NCBI RefSeq assembly: GCF_039543205.1
Contig: NZ_BAABJH010000001.1
Location: 186,001-250,000, forward strand
DNA: 64,000 bases
Reading direction: 5' to 3'
Source: Flaviramulus_B aquimarinus
Lineage (GTDB): Bacteria > Bacteroidota > Bacteroidia > Flavobacteriales > Flavobacteriaceae
Part shown: in pieces, positions 16,880 through 25,391 of the stretch
Layout of the letters: each line of letters starts with the position of its first letter
How positions within the stretch are numbered: the first letter of the stretch is position 1
Position numbers and translations under genes: made by a program
The notes under the pieces: model-generated
Told to the model about the DNA's origin: nothing
Databases searched by the model: none
Seen by the model: only the letters and a program-made list of their open reading frames with translations

Positions 16880-17374
16880 CTAAAACAACTCCTTTACCAT
16901 TTGATAATCATCCATTACAAATCCATTCCCTATATCGGTTACCAAAGGTCCAACATTCTTAAACCCTAGTTTCTCATAAGCTTTAATAGAATTGGTGTTA
17001 TTTATGTTTACCGTCAATCTGATGTTTTTTAATCGATAAATTTTTGCTTGTTCTTCAATAAACAATATTGCCGCTTTACCAATCTTTTTACCTCTATATG
17101 TACTTAACACATATATTTTACTTAAAAACAAAGCGTTTTCTTCTTGTTTGATACTAATATAACCAACAGGAATAGCATCATAACGTATTAAAAAATACTC
17201 AAAACCAGTCGCAATTTGCTTATTAATAGCCGCCACTGTTTGATATTTTTCAAGCATATAATCTATTTGTGACTTCCCAACAATAGGAATGTAATGCTCG
17301 CGCCAAATGGTGTTTGCCAAAGTTTCTATTTGCTGGTAATCTATTGTTTTATGGGCTTTGGAAATTTCAATCAT
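16880..17374 (-). CDS. GNAT family N-acetyltransferase
   Basis: The acetyl-CoA-binding motif A is YVLSTYRGKKIGKAAILF near residue 95, followed by motif B with NINNTNSIKAYEKLGFKN. The length of 164 residues is normal. The acceptor cannot be read from the sequence. The start codon is 2 bp from the end of the hemolysin III gene upstream, so the two genes, and probably the DUF4294 gene before them, form one minus-strand operon. Confidence 0.88.
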   Translation of the reverse strand: MIEISKAHKTIDYQQIETLANTIWREHYIPIVGKSQIDYMLEKYQTVAAINKQIATGFEYFLIRYDAIPVGYISIKQEENALFLSKIYVLSTYRGKKIGKAAILFIEEQAKIYRLKNIRLTVNINNTNSIKAYEKLGFKNVGPLVTDIGNGFVMDDYQMVKELF

Positions 17375-17375
17375 A

Positions 17376-18002
17376 TTAAATTACATAACTAAAAATCATA
17401 AAGAAATGAAAAATGGCTCCTGCTAAAACAAACACATGCCAAATAACATGGTTGTACGGTATGTTTTGAATGGCATAAAAAATAATTCCAACGGTATATG
17501 ATAAACCACCTGCAAATAACAATAAAACACCATAGTTTCTAATACTATCAGATAAATTAGAGAAATCAAGCACTATGAGCCAACCCATTATCAAATACAA
17601 TACGGTAGAAAATATTTCAAATTTACCAGTAAAAAACAATTTTAGAATCACACCAAAAGTAGCTATTCCCCAAACAACCCAAAACATGGTCCATCCTAAA
17701 CTTTGTTCTAATGCTATTAAACAAACGGGCGTATAAGTCCCTGCTATTAACAGATAAATACTAATGTGGTCAACTATTCTAAAATAATGTTTCTTTTTTT
17801 CATCTTTTACCGAATGATACAGTGTAGAAGCTGTAAACAAAACGATTATAGAAACGCCATAAACAATAACACTAAAAAGGCTCCAGTTTGTTTTATTATT
17901 ATCAAAAACAATAAGCAAGATTAAAGCTACAATACCAAACAAAGCACCTATAGCATGCGATATGGCATTAAGCTTTTCTTGAAATGGTGTTTGAATACGC
18001 AT
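17376..18002 (-). CDS. Hemolysin III family (PAQR) membrane protein
   Basis: The 208-residue protein has seven membrane helices. Diagnostic PAQR residues are present: NAISHAIGALFG in helix 1, the STLYHS Ser and His in helix 2, DHISIYLLIAGTYTP near helix 3, and the final WHVFVLAGAIFHF, whose His residues with the earlier His and Asp bind Zn2+. PAQR proteins are linked to lipid hydrolysis (ceramidase-like) and membrane homeostasis; true hemolysis is doubtful. The gene starts 3 bp from the end of the DUF4294 gene. Confidence 0.9.
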   Translation of the reverse strand: MRIQTPFQEKLNAISHAIGALFGIVALILLIVFDNNKTNWSLFSVIVYGVSIIVLFTASTLYHSVKDEKKKHYFRIVDHISIYLLIAGTYTPVCLIALEQSLGWTMFWVVWGIATFGVILKLFFTGKFEIFSTVLYLIMGWLIVLDFSNLSDSIRNYGVLLLFAGGLSYTVGIIFYAIQNIPYNHVIWHVFVLAGAIFHFFMIFSYVI

Positions 18003-18005
18003 AAT

Positions 18006-18680
18006 TTATGGTGTTTTTTGATGAACCCACTTATTGGTTAAATCGTAAAAATCGAATTCTACAGCAGGTTTTTGTCGTTCTAAACGGCCACTTTGAAAAT
18101 TACGTTGCAAAATATCTTCAATTAAATAATCTTCCTTTTCATTTATGGGGTTAAACTCGCGTTTTAATGAAATATCAAACATACTTGCCGTAGTGTTGTA
18201 CCAAAAGGCCCGCCAACCATTGCGTAACTCTTTAACAAGATTAAAAGCCGTTCGCCCAGTTTGTCTATGAATTAGCTTGACAAGTATCTGTCCCTCTGTA
18301 CGTGTCATTTTTTTTAATTCCTCAGAAAACTCTCCTTCAATATACTTTTGAATACGCTTGGTATAACGCTTTCTATGACGATTCTTAGTAAGCGTTTTTA
18401 AATGCGTGTTCATAGAATCTAAACGTTCCGCAGCCATCTTAGCATACGGATATACCTTAATGGTTTTTCGCCTTAAAATTAAATACCGAATTCTATCTTC
18501 ACGACTATCAAACTTGAGCTTGTGTAAAAGCTTAACTTCATCTAAATCAATAGATGTTCTAGGCACTGAATCACCTTCAATAATAAGGTACTGAACAGCT
18601 GTAGAATCTTGCTCTAATTCATTAACCTGAGCAAAGAGTATGACTGGAAAAATTATAAATATGTACTTAATGCAATTCAT
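18006..18680 (-). CDS. DUF4294 family exported protein
   Basis: A short signal peptide (IFIIFPVILFAQ) is followed by a basic, helix-rich protein. The conserved core is RRKTIKVYPYAKMAAERL and the second half TRTEGQILVKLIHRQTG, ending with RNGWRAFWYNTTASMF. These mark DUF4294, a Bacteroidota envelope family of unknown function. It leads the operon with hemolysin III and a GNAT enzyme. A -7 element lies 27 bp upstream of the start. Confidence 0.85.
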   Translation of the reverse strand: MNCIKYIFIIFPVILFAQVNELEQDSTAVQYLIIEGDSVPRTSIDLDEVKLLHKLKFDSREDRIRYLILRRKTIKVYPYAKMAAERLDSMNTHLKTLTKNRHRKRYTKRIQKYIEGEFSEELKKMTRTEGQILVKLIHRQTGRTAFNLVKELRNGWRAFWYNTTASMFDISLKREFNPINEKEDYLIEDILQRNFQSGRLERQKPAVEFDFYDLTNKWVHQKTP

Positions 18681-18706
18681 CTAGAAATATGGGACATTTA
18701 TTATGC

Positions 18707-18714
18707 CAAAAATA
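18707..18714 (-). promoter_or_regulatory. Promoter -7 element of the DUF4294 operon
   Basis: The minus strand reads TATTTTTG 27 bp upstream of the start codon. No matching TTG is found at the standard spacing. Confidence 0.4.
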
Positions 18715-18840
18715 CTGAATTTATAAAAACTGGATATATTAAATTTGAAATTATCAAAACGCTTGATTTTATTAGAAAAAATAGCGTACTTCGTTTAACT
18801 AATAATAAAGAATAGTTAGCCATAATCTTAAAATACCAAA

Positions 18841-19803
18841 ATGAAATCCAGAACTTTACTTTTAACTTTAATTTTTTCGATTAGTTTCTTTTGCCACTCC
18901 CAAATAAGAGTAGGTGATTTTAGTTTTGCAATGTATAAATTCAAAAAACTGAATAAGAAATCTCTAAATAGATTTACATCAAAAACCACAAAATTTATCT
19001 TGCCAAAGCTTTATCCAAAAGCAGCTTACGAAAAAATTTTAAATGATGTTTGGGATGTTACTCCTTATGATTTAGTGATGGAGGATGAATTTAACGAATC
19101 TGATGTCAAAGTTGATGATGCTTTAGCTCAATTTATAAATATGGGTATAACTAAAACAAGATCTAGCGGAATGGTTGTTGATTATATCTTCAATATTTTG
19201 GATTTTCATGTTGTAGATAAGATTAAGAAAAGACCAAAAGAAGATGAATTAAAATGGTATTCTTCAAAAATTGGAACTATTTATTTCACACCTGATATTG
19301 CTTTAAGAAAACAAGCAGGTGCACACTCTAGAAAACTAAAAGGGGATTTGTTAAATTTTAGGATAGGTTATTTTAAAAACTTCTTACAGTTTACCAATAA
19401 TTCCATCAAAAATAATACCTCTATTAACCTTTATGAAGATTATGTAAAGCCAGAATTAAAGAATATTAAAAATCAAACTTTGTATATCGACAAGATTTTT
19501 CTTTATGGTTATAATGCTTGGGCTATATCTGAAAAGAAATCACCAAAAATAGAGGACTTAATGAAAAACTTTTCTTTTGATTATAGAGTTATTGAGTATG
19601 AAGAGCTAGAAAAAATGATTTTAGACAATCAATCTCCAGATTTTTATTATCTAATGTGTAATCAAATCAATTCCAATAAAATAATTACTATAATAAATGG
19701 TAAAACCAGTGATATAGTTTATCAACAACATTCTTTAGTTTCATATAATATAACACCCAAAGACTTTAAAGAGCTTGATAAAAAAATTAAAAAAATAAAA
19801 TAA
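18841..19803 (+). CDS. Exported protein of unknown function
   Basis: The N-terminal signal peptide (LLLTLIFSISFFCHSQ) is followed by about 300 residues rich in Lys, Asn and aromatic residues. The centre has IGTIYFTPDIALRKQ and the last third NSNKIITIINGKTSDIVYQQ. I do not recognise a family. There is no T9SS C-terminal domain and no lipobox, so a periplasmic location is likely. It stands alone between a divergent operon and a 300 bp gap. Codon use resembles its neighbours. Confidence 0.7.
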   Translation: MKSRTLLLTLIFSISFFCHSQIRVGDFSFAMYKFKKLNKKSLNRFTSKTTKFILPKLYPKAAYEKILNDVWDVTPYDLVMEDEFNESDVKVDDALAQFINMGITKTRSSGMVVDYIFNILDFHVVDKIKKRPKEDELKWYSSKIGTIYFTPDIALRKQAGAHSRKLKGDLLNFRIGYFKNFLQFTNNSIKNNTSINLYEDYVKPELKNIKNQTLYIDKIFLYGYNAWAISEKKSPKIEDLMKNFSFDYRVIEYEELEKMILDNQSPDFYYLMCNQINSNKIITIINGKTSDIVYQQHSLVSYNITPKDFKELDKKIKKIK

Positions 19804-20107
19804 TTTATAAAAACTATAACTAATCACTATAAAATAAATACTGAATTAGCACTTAAATAATGATTGTTCCTTTTTTGCTAAGCCCAATTTCCCTGTGACA
19901 AACCCCGGCTCTTAAAACTGACACTTTCCATACGCAAACTGTTAAACAAACCTCTCAAAAAAACAACCTTCAATTTAGAACACAAACTAGAAAACACCTG
20001 AGTTAAGACTCTATTAACAAAAAGTCACCCAAAAACTTTTTAATTAAGAAAATATTTAAAACATTTTTTAGATAATATATTATTATTTTAGTGCAAAACT
20101 TTTATAA
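19804..20107. other. 304 bp gap without a recognisable gene
   Basis: I see no credible coding frame on either strand. It contains one slightly GC-richer patch around 19885-19915 (CCCAATTTCCCTGTGAC) that could be a relic. Close to the following gene there is a near-consensus -7 element (TATTTTAG around 20085-20092). Confidence 0.4.
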
Positions 20108-21196
20108 ATGGCAAGCAAGAGCATACTTAACAAAAAGTCGATGGACTTTTTAGAAAAATATTTAAACAACGCAGCACCTACAGGTTATGAGTGGGATGGT
20201 CAAAAACTATGGATGGATTATCTAAAACCTTATGTAGATGAATTTATTACAGATACTTATGGGACTGCTGTAGGCGTTATAAATCCAAAAGCTAAATACA
20301 AAGTCGTTATAGAAGGCCATGCCGATGAAATTTCTTGGTATGTAAACTATATTTCAGATAACGGTTTAATATATGTGATTAGAAACGGCGGAAGTGACCA
20401 CCAAATAGCACCAAGTAAAATAGTTAATATCCATACTAAAAAAGGTATTATTAAAGGTGTTTTTGGATGGCCGGCAATACATACACGTAACAGAGCAAAA
20501 GAAGAACCGCCCAAGCCAGACAATATTTTTATTGATTGTGGTTGCGCCACTAAGGAAGAGGTTGAAAAAAAAGGAATCCACGTAGGCTGTGTTATAACAT
20601 ATCCTGATGAATTCCATATACTTAATGACGATAAATTTGTTTGTCGGGCATTAGACAATAGAATGGGTGGCTTTATGATTGCAGAAGTAGCACGTCTACT
20701 AAAAGAAAATAAAAAAGAGTTACCTTTTGGTCTTTACATTACAAACGCTGTACAAGAAGAAATTGGTCTACGCGGAGCAGAAATGATTACACAAACCATT
20801 AAACCAAATGTAGCCATAGTTACAGATGTAACACATGATACTACCACGCCAATGATTGAAAAGAAAAAAGAAGGTTATTTAGAACTTGGCAAAGGCCCCG
20901 TTGTAGCTTATGCACCAGCAGTTCAACAAAAACTTCGTGATTTAATTACGGAAACTGCCGAAGATAAAAACATTCCTTTTCAACGTTCTGCCCTATCCAG
21001 AGCAACAGGAACAGATACCGATGCTTTTGCTTATAGTAATGGTGGCGTAGCATCAGCTTTAATATCGTTACCACTTCGTTATATGCATACTACTGTAGAA
21101 ATGGTTCATAAAGACGATGTTGAAAACGTGATAAAATTAATTTACGAAACATTGCTTAACATCAAAGACGGCGAGTCTTTTAGTTATTTTAAGTAA
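20108..21196 (+). CDS. M42 family metallopeptidase (aminopeptidase)
   Basis: M42 enzymes are cytosolic di-metal aminopeptidases that form tetrahedral dodecamers. Visible landmarks are VIEGHADEISW with the first metal His and Asp, CRALDNRMGGF with the bridging Asp, the catalytic/metal pair in AVQEEIGLRGAE, VTDVTHDTTTP, and the last metal His in RYMHTTVEMVHKDD. The length of 362 residues fits. It is transcribed alone and ends in a strong terminator. The substrate preference (glutamyl or broad) is unknown. Confidence 0.93.
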   Translation: MASKSILNKKSMDFLEKYLNNAAPTGYEWDGQKLWMDYLKPYVDEFITDTYGTAVGVINPKAKYKVVIEGHADEISWYVNYISDNGLIYVIRNGGSDHQIAPSKIVNIHTKKGIIKGVFGWPAIHTRNRAKEEPPKPDNIFIDCGCATKEEVEKKGIHVGCVITYPDEFHILNDDKFVCRALDNRMGGFMIAEVARLLKENKKELPFGLYITNAVQEEIGLRGAEMITQTIKPNVAIVTDVTHDTTTPMIEKKKEGYLELGKGPVVAYAPAVQQKLRDLITETAEDKNIPFQRSALSRATGTDTDAFAYSNGGVASALISLPLRYMHTTVEMVHKDDVENVIKLIYETLLNIKDGESFSYFK

Positions 21197-21209
21197 AAAA
21201 ATCATTAAT

Positions 21210-21263
21210 AAACTACTAAATCGAGTCTACTTCTTAATATGAACTCAATTTAGTAGTTTTATA
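21210..21263 (+). terminator. Rho-independent terminator of the M42 gene
   Basis: AAACTACTAAAT (21210-21221) pairs with ATTTAGTAGTTT (21248-21259). After one mismatch the stem continues as GAGT/ACTC (21223-21226, 21243-21246). A short T-run follows. Confidence 0.75.
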
Positions 21264-21289
21264 GCATTCACTAAAAAGCACAAAACCTA

Positions 21290-23440
21290 ATGGGCAACTG
21301 TTTTATACATATAACTAAACGCCCATTCACCAAACAAAAACTTATATTTATAAGTTTATTTGTTTTTTGTTTGAATAGCTACGCTCAAATTCAAAAAGAA
21401 TTCTCCCCTCGATTTAATGAAATGATTCACGGCGATTTTACAATGATTGCCAATAATGTATTATCGCGGACAGCAACCCAAAACTATAATGGTCAAAGCG
21501 ATAACCATAGCTTTGATGATAATGTTTATGTGGATATTGATGATGATCTTTCCACGTTTAATTCCAGTAGTGCCAATTTCGCTAATCCACAACCCCAATT
21601 GGCCTGTTTAACTATAAAAAAAGCCTTTCTATATTGGGCAGCAGCAGATAAAGAAAATGAGAGTGGAGCGGACAATCAACCTGATTGGAATTTTAATGAC
21701 ATCAAGTTGATGTTACCTAATGAAACCACTTATGAAACATTAACTTCAGACGATGTCCTTTACAGAGGGCGAGACACCCATTTTAGTAATGACCCTTATA
21801 TCTGTTTTAAAGATATTACCAATTTAGTAACAAACTTAGGAAACCCATACGGTAAGTACCAAGTTGCAAATGTTGAAGCCAAAACAGGGTTTTTATTTCA
21901 ACACAATACAGGAAATACAGGAACATCTGGAGGATGGCAAATCGTTTTTATTTATGAAAGCCCAGAATTGATATCAAAAAACGTTAGCCTATTTGATGGC
22001 TATGCACATATTACCAGAGATTTTAATAATTATGATATCGATTTTTCTGGTTTTCGAACGGTACCAAACGGTCCAGTTAATGTTAATATGTTAATCGGTT
22101 CCCTAGAAGGTGATAGAAGTTTAATTGGAGACCGGTTTCAAATTCAGAACACGGCAAGCAATTATGTAGACATTAATACACCTTTAAGGGATTTTGATAA
22201 TTTTTTTAATAGCAAAATCACTGTAAATAATACAAATTTCACAGATAGAAACCCAGCCAGTTTAAATACCTTAGGTTTTGATGCTGCCGTATTTTCATTA
22301 GATAATACGAGTAATAGCATTATAGGTAATAGCCAAGCATCAGCATCCTTAAGGCTTGCTTCTAATCAAGAAACCTATGGTTTATATTTAGTAGGGTTGT
22401 CTGTTGAAGTCTGGGCACCAAGCTTATACCCTATTACCATTAACTCTAATACTAATGATAACAATACAAATACAAGTGAAACTGTTTTATTTGATTTTAA
22501 TTTTTCCAATACTGGAAATGACAATGCCGTTAACATTACACTTTCTGAAACCCTTCCTAACAATGTAGAATTTGTTTCAGCTAATGATTTACCTAATGGG
22601 GTGACCTATTCTTATAATACAAATACAAGGCTGTTACAGTTTTTTATAGAAGATGGTTTGGCAGACATTGGTGACCCAGCATTAAATATTCAATTTGAAT
22701 TAATTATTAAAGACATCTGTTATTTTCTTGAAGATGACTGCGATTTAGCTTTTGAACTTTTATTTACTGCGACATATAATGGAGAAGAAAATACAAATGC
22801 GTTTATTACTTTCAGCTCAAACATATTGGATGATTGCCAATTAGGAACCCCTTTACCAATAACCATAAACCAACCTATTGCACAATGGAAAACACCTTTT
22901 AGTAGTTTAGACAGAACATTATCCATAGATAACCCAAACGACTTATTGGATGCCCAAGCACTAATTCCCGTTGTCGACAACTGTAACTTTAACCTTATTA
23001 AAACTTCTGGGGATTTTATTCAAAATAGTGATTGTGACTATACGGGAACTTACACCAATACTTGGAATTTTATAGATGCCTGTGGACGTGTTATCGAAGA
23101 TTTTGTTCAAGTTATAATCGTACCTTCTAATCTGTCTTTTGATGGAAGTAGTATAAGTGTTTCCAAGGTTGTTACACCAAACCAAGATCAATGGAATGAA
23201 TATTTTACAATCAACGAAATAAAAGATTGTGGATTTGTAGTAAATTTAAAAATATTTAACCGCTGGGGAGCACTAATTTACCAATCAGATAACTATCAAA
23301 ACAACTGGAACGGAACTTCCAACAGTACATCAATTGGTACATCAAACAAAGTGCCTACAGGAACTTATTATTATGTAATAAATCTTTTTAACAGCGATTT
23401 AAATCCAATTACAGGAACAGTATATTTAGGAACAAAATAG
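21290..23440 (+). CDS. Secreted protein with T9SS type B (CHU_C) sorting domain
   Basis: The N-terminus has a signal anchor ending near NSYAQ. Residues about 30-370 form a beta-rich region without a recognised enzyme motif. About 375-500 resembles a DUF11-type immunoglobulin-like repeat (FNFSNTGNDNAVNITLSET, then LPNNVEFVSA). The last 90 residues are a gliding-motility-associated CHU_C domain: KVVTPNQDQWNEYFTI, LKIFNRWGALIYQSD and VPTGTYYYVINL. Such proteins are exported by the type IX system in a PorP/SprF-dependent way and stay at the surface or are released. There is no sprF gene beside it. Confidence 0.87.
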   Translation: MGNCFIHITKRPFTKQKLIFISLFVFCLNSYAQIQKEFSPRFNEMIHGDFTMIANNVLSRTATQNYNGQSDNHSFDDNVYVDIDDDLSTFNSSSANFANPQPQLACLTIKKAFLYWAAADKENESGADNQPDWNFNDIKLMLPNETTYETLTSDDVLYRGRDTHFSNDPYICFKDITNLVTNLGNPYGKYQVANVEAKTGFLFQHNTGNTGTSGGWQIVFIYESPELISKNVSLFDGYAHITRDFNNYDIDFSGFRTVPNGPVNVNMLIGSLEGDRSLIGDRFQIQNTASNYVDINTPLRDFDNFFNSKITVNNTNFTDRNPASLNTLGFDAAVFSLDNTSNSIIGNSQASASLRLASNQETYGLYLVGLSVEVWAPSLYPITINSNTNDNNTNTSETVLFDFNFSNTGNDNAVNITLSETLPNNVEFVSANDLPNGVTYSYNTNTRLLQFFIEDGLADIGDPALNIQFELIIKDICYFLEDDCDLAFELLFTATYNGEENTNAFITFSSNILDDCQLGTPLPITINQPIAQWKTPFSSLDRTLSIDNPNDLLDAQALIPVVDNCNFNLIKTSGDFIQNSDCDYTGTYTNTWNFIDACGRVIEDFVQVIIVPSNLSFDGSSISVSKVVTPNQDQWNEYFTINEIKDCGFVVNLKIFNRWGALIYQSDNYQNNWNGTSNSTSIGTSNKVPTGTYYYVINLFNSDLNPITGTVYLGTK

Positions 23441-23460
23441 TCTGACTTTAATTTTAAAGA

Positions 23461-24021
23461 ATGGAATATCTAGACATAGTTACCAAAGCAGGAAAACCAA
23501 CAGGGAAATCTGAATTAAAATCAGTTATCCATCAAAAAGGCTATTATCATCATACAGCACATATTTGGTTTTACACAAAACATGGTGGTATATTATTATC
23601 GCAACGTTCAGCAAAAAAAACCATTTGCCCTTTAATGTGGGATGTTTCCGTTGCTGGACATATTGATGCTGGAGAAACTACTGAACAAGCAGCTATTAGA
23701 GAAACCAAAGAAGAAATTGGTTTATCAATCTCTGAAAACGCATTACTTAAAATTGGTGTTTTTGAATGCTTTCAAACCTACGAAAACGGTATTCAAGACA
23801 ATGAATTCCACAATACATTTATTACCGAATTAACAGAACCACTTTCTAAATTAACACCTCAAGAGGAAGAAGTTGAAGCTTTAAAATTAGTTTCTTTAAA
23901 TGAATTTGAAACACTTATTAAAAATATAGACCACAATAACAATCATTTTGTCTCTTCAAATAAATCATATTATGAGTTTGTCTTACAAGAAATAAAGAAT
24001 ACTATAAATCGTCCCAAATGA
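23461..24021 (+). CDS. Nudix hydrolase (isopentenyl isomerase-like/YfcD-like)
   Basis: The Nudix box is complete between residues about 61 and 83, with GHIDAGET at its start and RETKEEIGL at its end, supplying the metal-binding glutamates. The N-terminal part (DIVTKAGKPTGKSE; HTAHIWFYTKHGGILLSQR) is that of the IDI/YfcD group. The protein would hydrolyse a nucleoside-diphosphate-linked substrate, which cannot be named. The last four bases overlap the ATG of the PrsW gene (ATGA), so the two are translationally coupled. Confidence 0.9.
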   Translation: MEYLDIVTKAGKPTGKSELKSVIHQKGYYHHTAHIWFYTKHGGILLSQRSAKKTICPLMWDVSVAGHIDAGETTEQAAIRETKEEIGLSISENALLKIGVFECFQTYENGIQDNEFHNTFITELTEPLSKLTPQEEEVEALKLVSLNEFETLIKNIDHNNNHFVSSNKSYYEFVLQEIKNTINRPK

Positions 24022-24692
24022 GCTTACTTCTTGTTGCCCTAGCACCAATCGTCATCATTATTATATACATCTATTTTAAAGATAAATACGAAAAAGAACC
24101 AAATCGATTACTACTATATAATTTTCTTCTAGGTGCAATTATCAGTATTATCATTACCACCATTCTATATAATGCTTTTGATATTGTTTTACCGCTAACC
24201 AATAACACCAGCATTTTTCAACAATTTATAAAAGCCTTTTTTGTAGTTGGACTAACTGAAGAATTCAGTAAATATATTATTGTTAGATACTACGCACAGC
24301 CTAACAAAGCATTCAATGAACCTTTTGATGGTATTGTATATGCCGTAATGGTTTCTATGGGGTTTGCTGCTACCGAAAATATTTTTTACGTATTAGAAAG
24401 CGGATATCAAACCGCCTTATTGAGGGCTTTTACTGCCGTTCCTGCCCATGCAACGTTTGGTATACTCATGGGGTTTTATATGGGAAAAGCTAAATTTTCA
24501 AAAAACAAAAGGTTTTTAAATTTAACGGGACTATTACTAGCGATAGTATTTCATGGCGCTTATGATTTTTTCTTATTCATAGATTTTGTCCCTGGTATTT
24601 GGATTGGCGCTTTTATCTCCTTATTTATCGGAATTCTTTTATCTAGAAAAGCCATTAAAAATCATCAAGAGAATTCGCAATTTAAGGATTAA
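24018..24692 (+). CDS. PrsW family intramembrane metalloprotease
   Basis: The protein has about seven membrane helices in 224 residues. The PrsW/CPBP-like motifs are all present: GLTEEFSKY with the catalytic Glu pair, GFAATENIFY, PAHATFGILMG with the metal His, and FHGAYDF with the last His. PrsW enzymes cleave membrane proteins such as anti-sigma factors at site 1. A substrate is not evident; the only anti-sigma candidate in the window, the DUF6768 protein, is 16 kb away. It overlaps the Nudix gene by 4 bp. Confidence 0.9.
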   Translation: MSLLLVALAPIVIIIIYIYFKDKYEKEPNRLLLYNFLLGAIISIIITTILYNAFDIVLPLTNNTSIFQQFIKAFFVVGLTEEFSKYIIVRYYAQPNKAFNEPFDGIVYAVMVSMGFAATENIFYVLESGYQTALLRAFTAVPAHATFGILMGFYMGKAKFSKNKRFLNLTGLLLAIVFHGAYDFFLFIDFVPGIWIGAFISLFIGILLSRKAIKNHQENSQFKD

Positions 24693-24804
24693 AACGGGAG
24701 AATAAATTCGCTTGTAAATTAAAAAAACTTCCTAAAAAATCTATTTTTCAAAATTGAATTACGGTCATAAATTCCTTATATTTACTTCTACCAATTTTCA
24801 TACT

Positions 24805-25290
24805 ATGAGTAAAAATTTTAAGGTAAAAGTAAATAACACATTTGATTTTGAAGTTAATAAAAATGATATTTCAAATCTAAACACACTTCAAACTTCTAAA
24901 TCTGAATATCATATTCTTAAAGAAAAAAAGCCCTATAACGCAGAAATAACCCATGCAGATTTCAATAATAAAATATATAAAGTAAAGGTTAACAATAACA
25001 CCTACAATATTAACATTTACAATGAATTAGATTTATTAATAAAAAAAATGGGGTTCGCTCATGGAACGACCAAACATGTAAACGACATTAAAGCACCTAT
25101 GCCAGGTTTAATTCTTGAAATTAATATTGAAGCTAGTCAAAAAGTTAAAGAAAATGACACCTTACTTATCCTAGAAGCCATGAAAATGGAAAACAGCATT
25201 ACATCACCTAGAGATGGAATTATTAAGTCCGTTTATGCAAAAAAAGGAGAAGCCGTTGAAAAAAATCAATTGCTAATAGAATTCGAATAA
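24805..25290 (+). CDS. Biotin carboxyl carrier protein of acyl-CoA carboxylase
   Basis: I start at the ATG at 24805; an in-frame TTG at 24754 would add 17 residues that do not fit. The C-terminal 70 residues are a biotinyl domain: KAPMPGLILEINI, then LILEAMKMENSI with the biotinylated Lys at about position 127, then VEKNQLLIEFE. The N-terminal 90 residues are a less conserved beta-rich part. It precedes the biotin carboxylase and carboxyltransferase genes on the same strand, so it is the mobile arm of that enzyme. An inexact -7 element (TATATTTA) lies about 25 bp upstream. Confidence 0.92.
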   Translation: MSKNFKVKVNNTFDFEVNKNDISNLNTLQTSKSEYHILKEKKPYNAEITHADFNNKIYKVKVNNNTYNINIYNELDLLIKKMGFAHGTTKHVNDIKAPMPGLILEINIEASQKVKENDTLLILEAMKMENSITSPRDGIIKSVYAKKGEAVEKNQLLIEFE

Positions 25291-25391
25291 TACATATTTA
25301 CAAAACAGCTTTTCAAAATTATGAAAGCATAAAACATGAAGCACTTGGATACATCTAATAATTATAAATTCATGGCTAATTTTACATATCA

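Noticed and set aside
20347..20658. Two minus-strand frames opposite the M42 peptidase gene
   Set aside because: They are shadows of a strongly conserved enzyme and lack any motif or upstream signal.
24754..24804. Upstream TTG start of the biotin carrier gene
   Set aside because: The extra 17 residues have no similarity to a carrier N-terminus, and a promoter-like TATATTTA lies inside this stretch.
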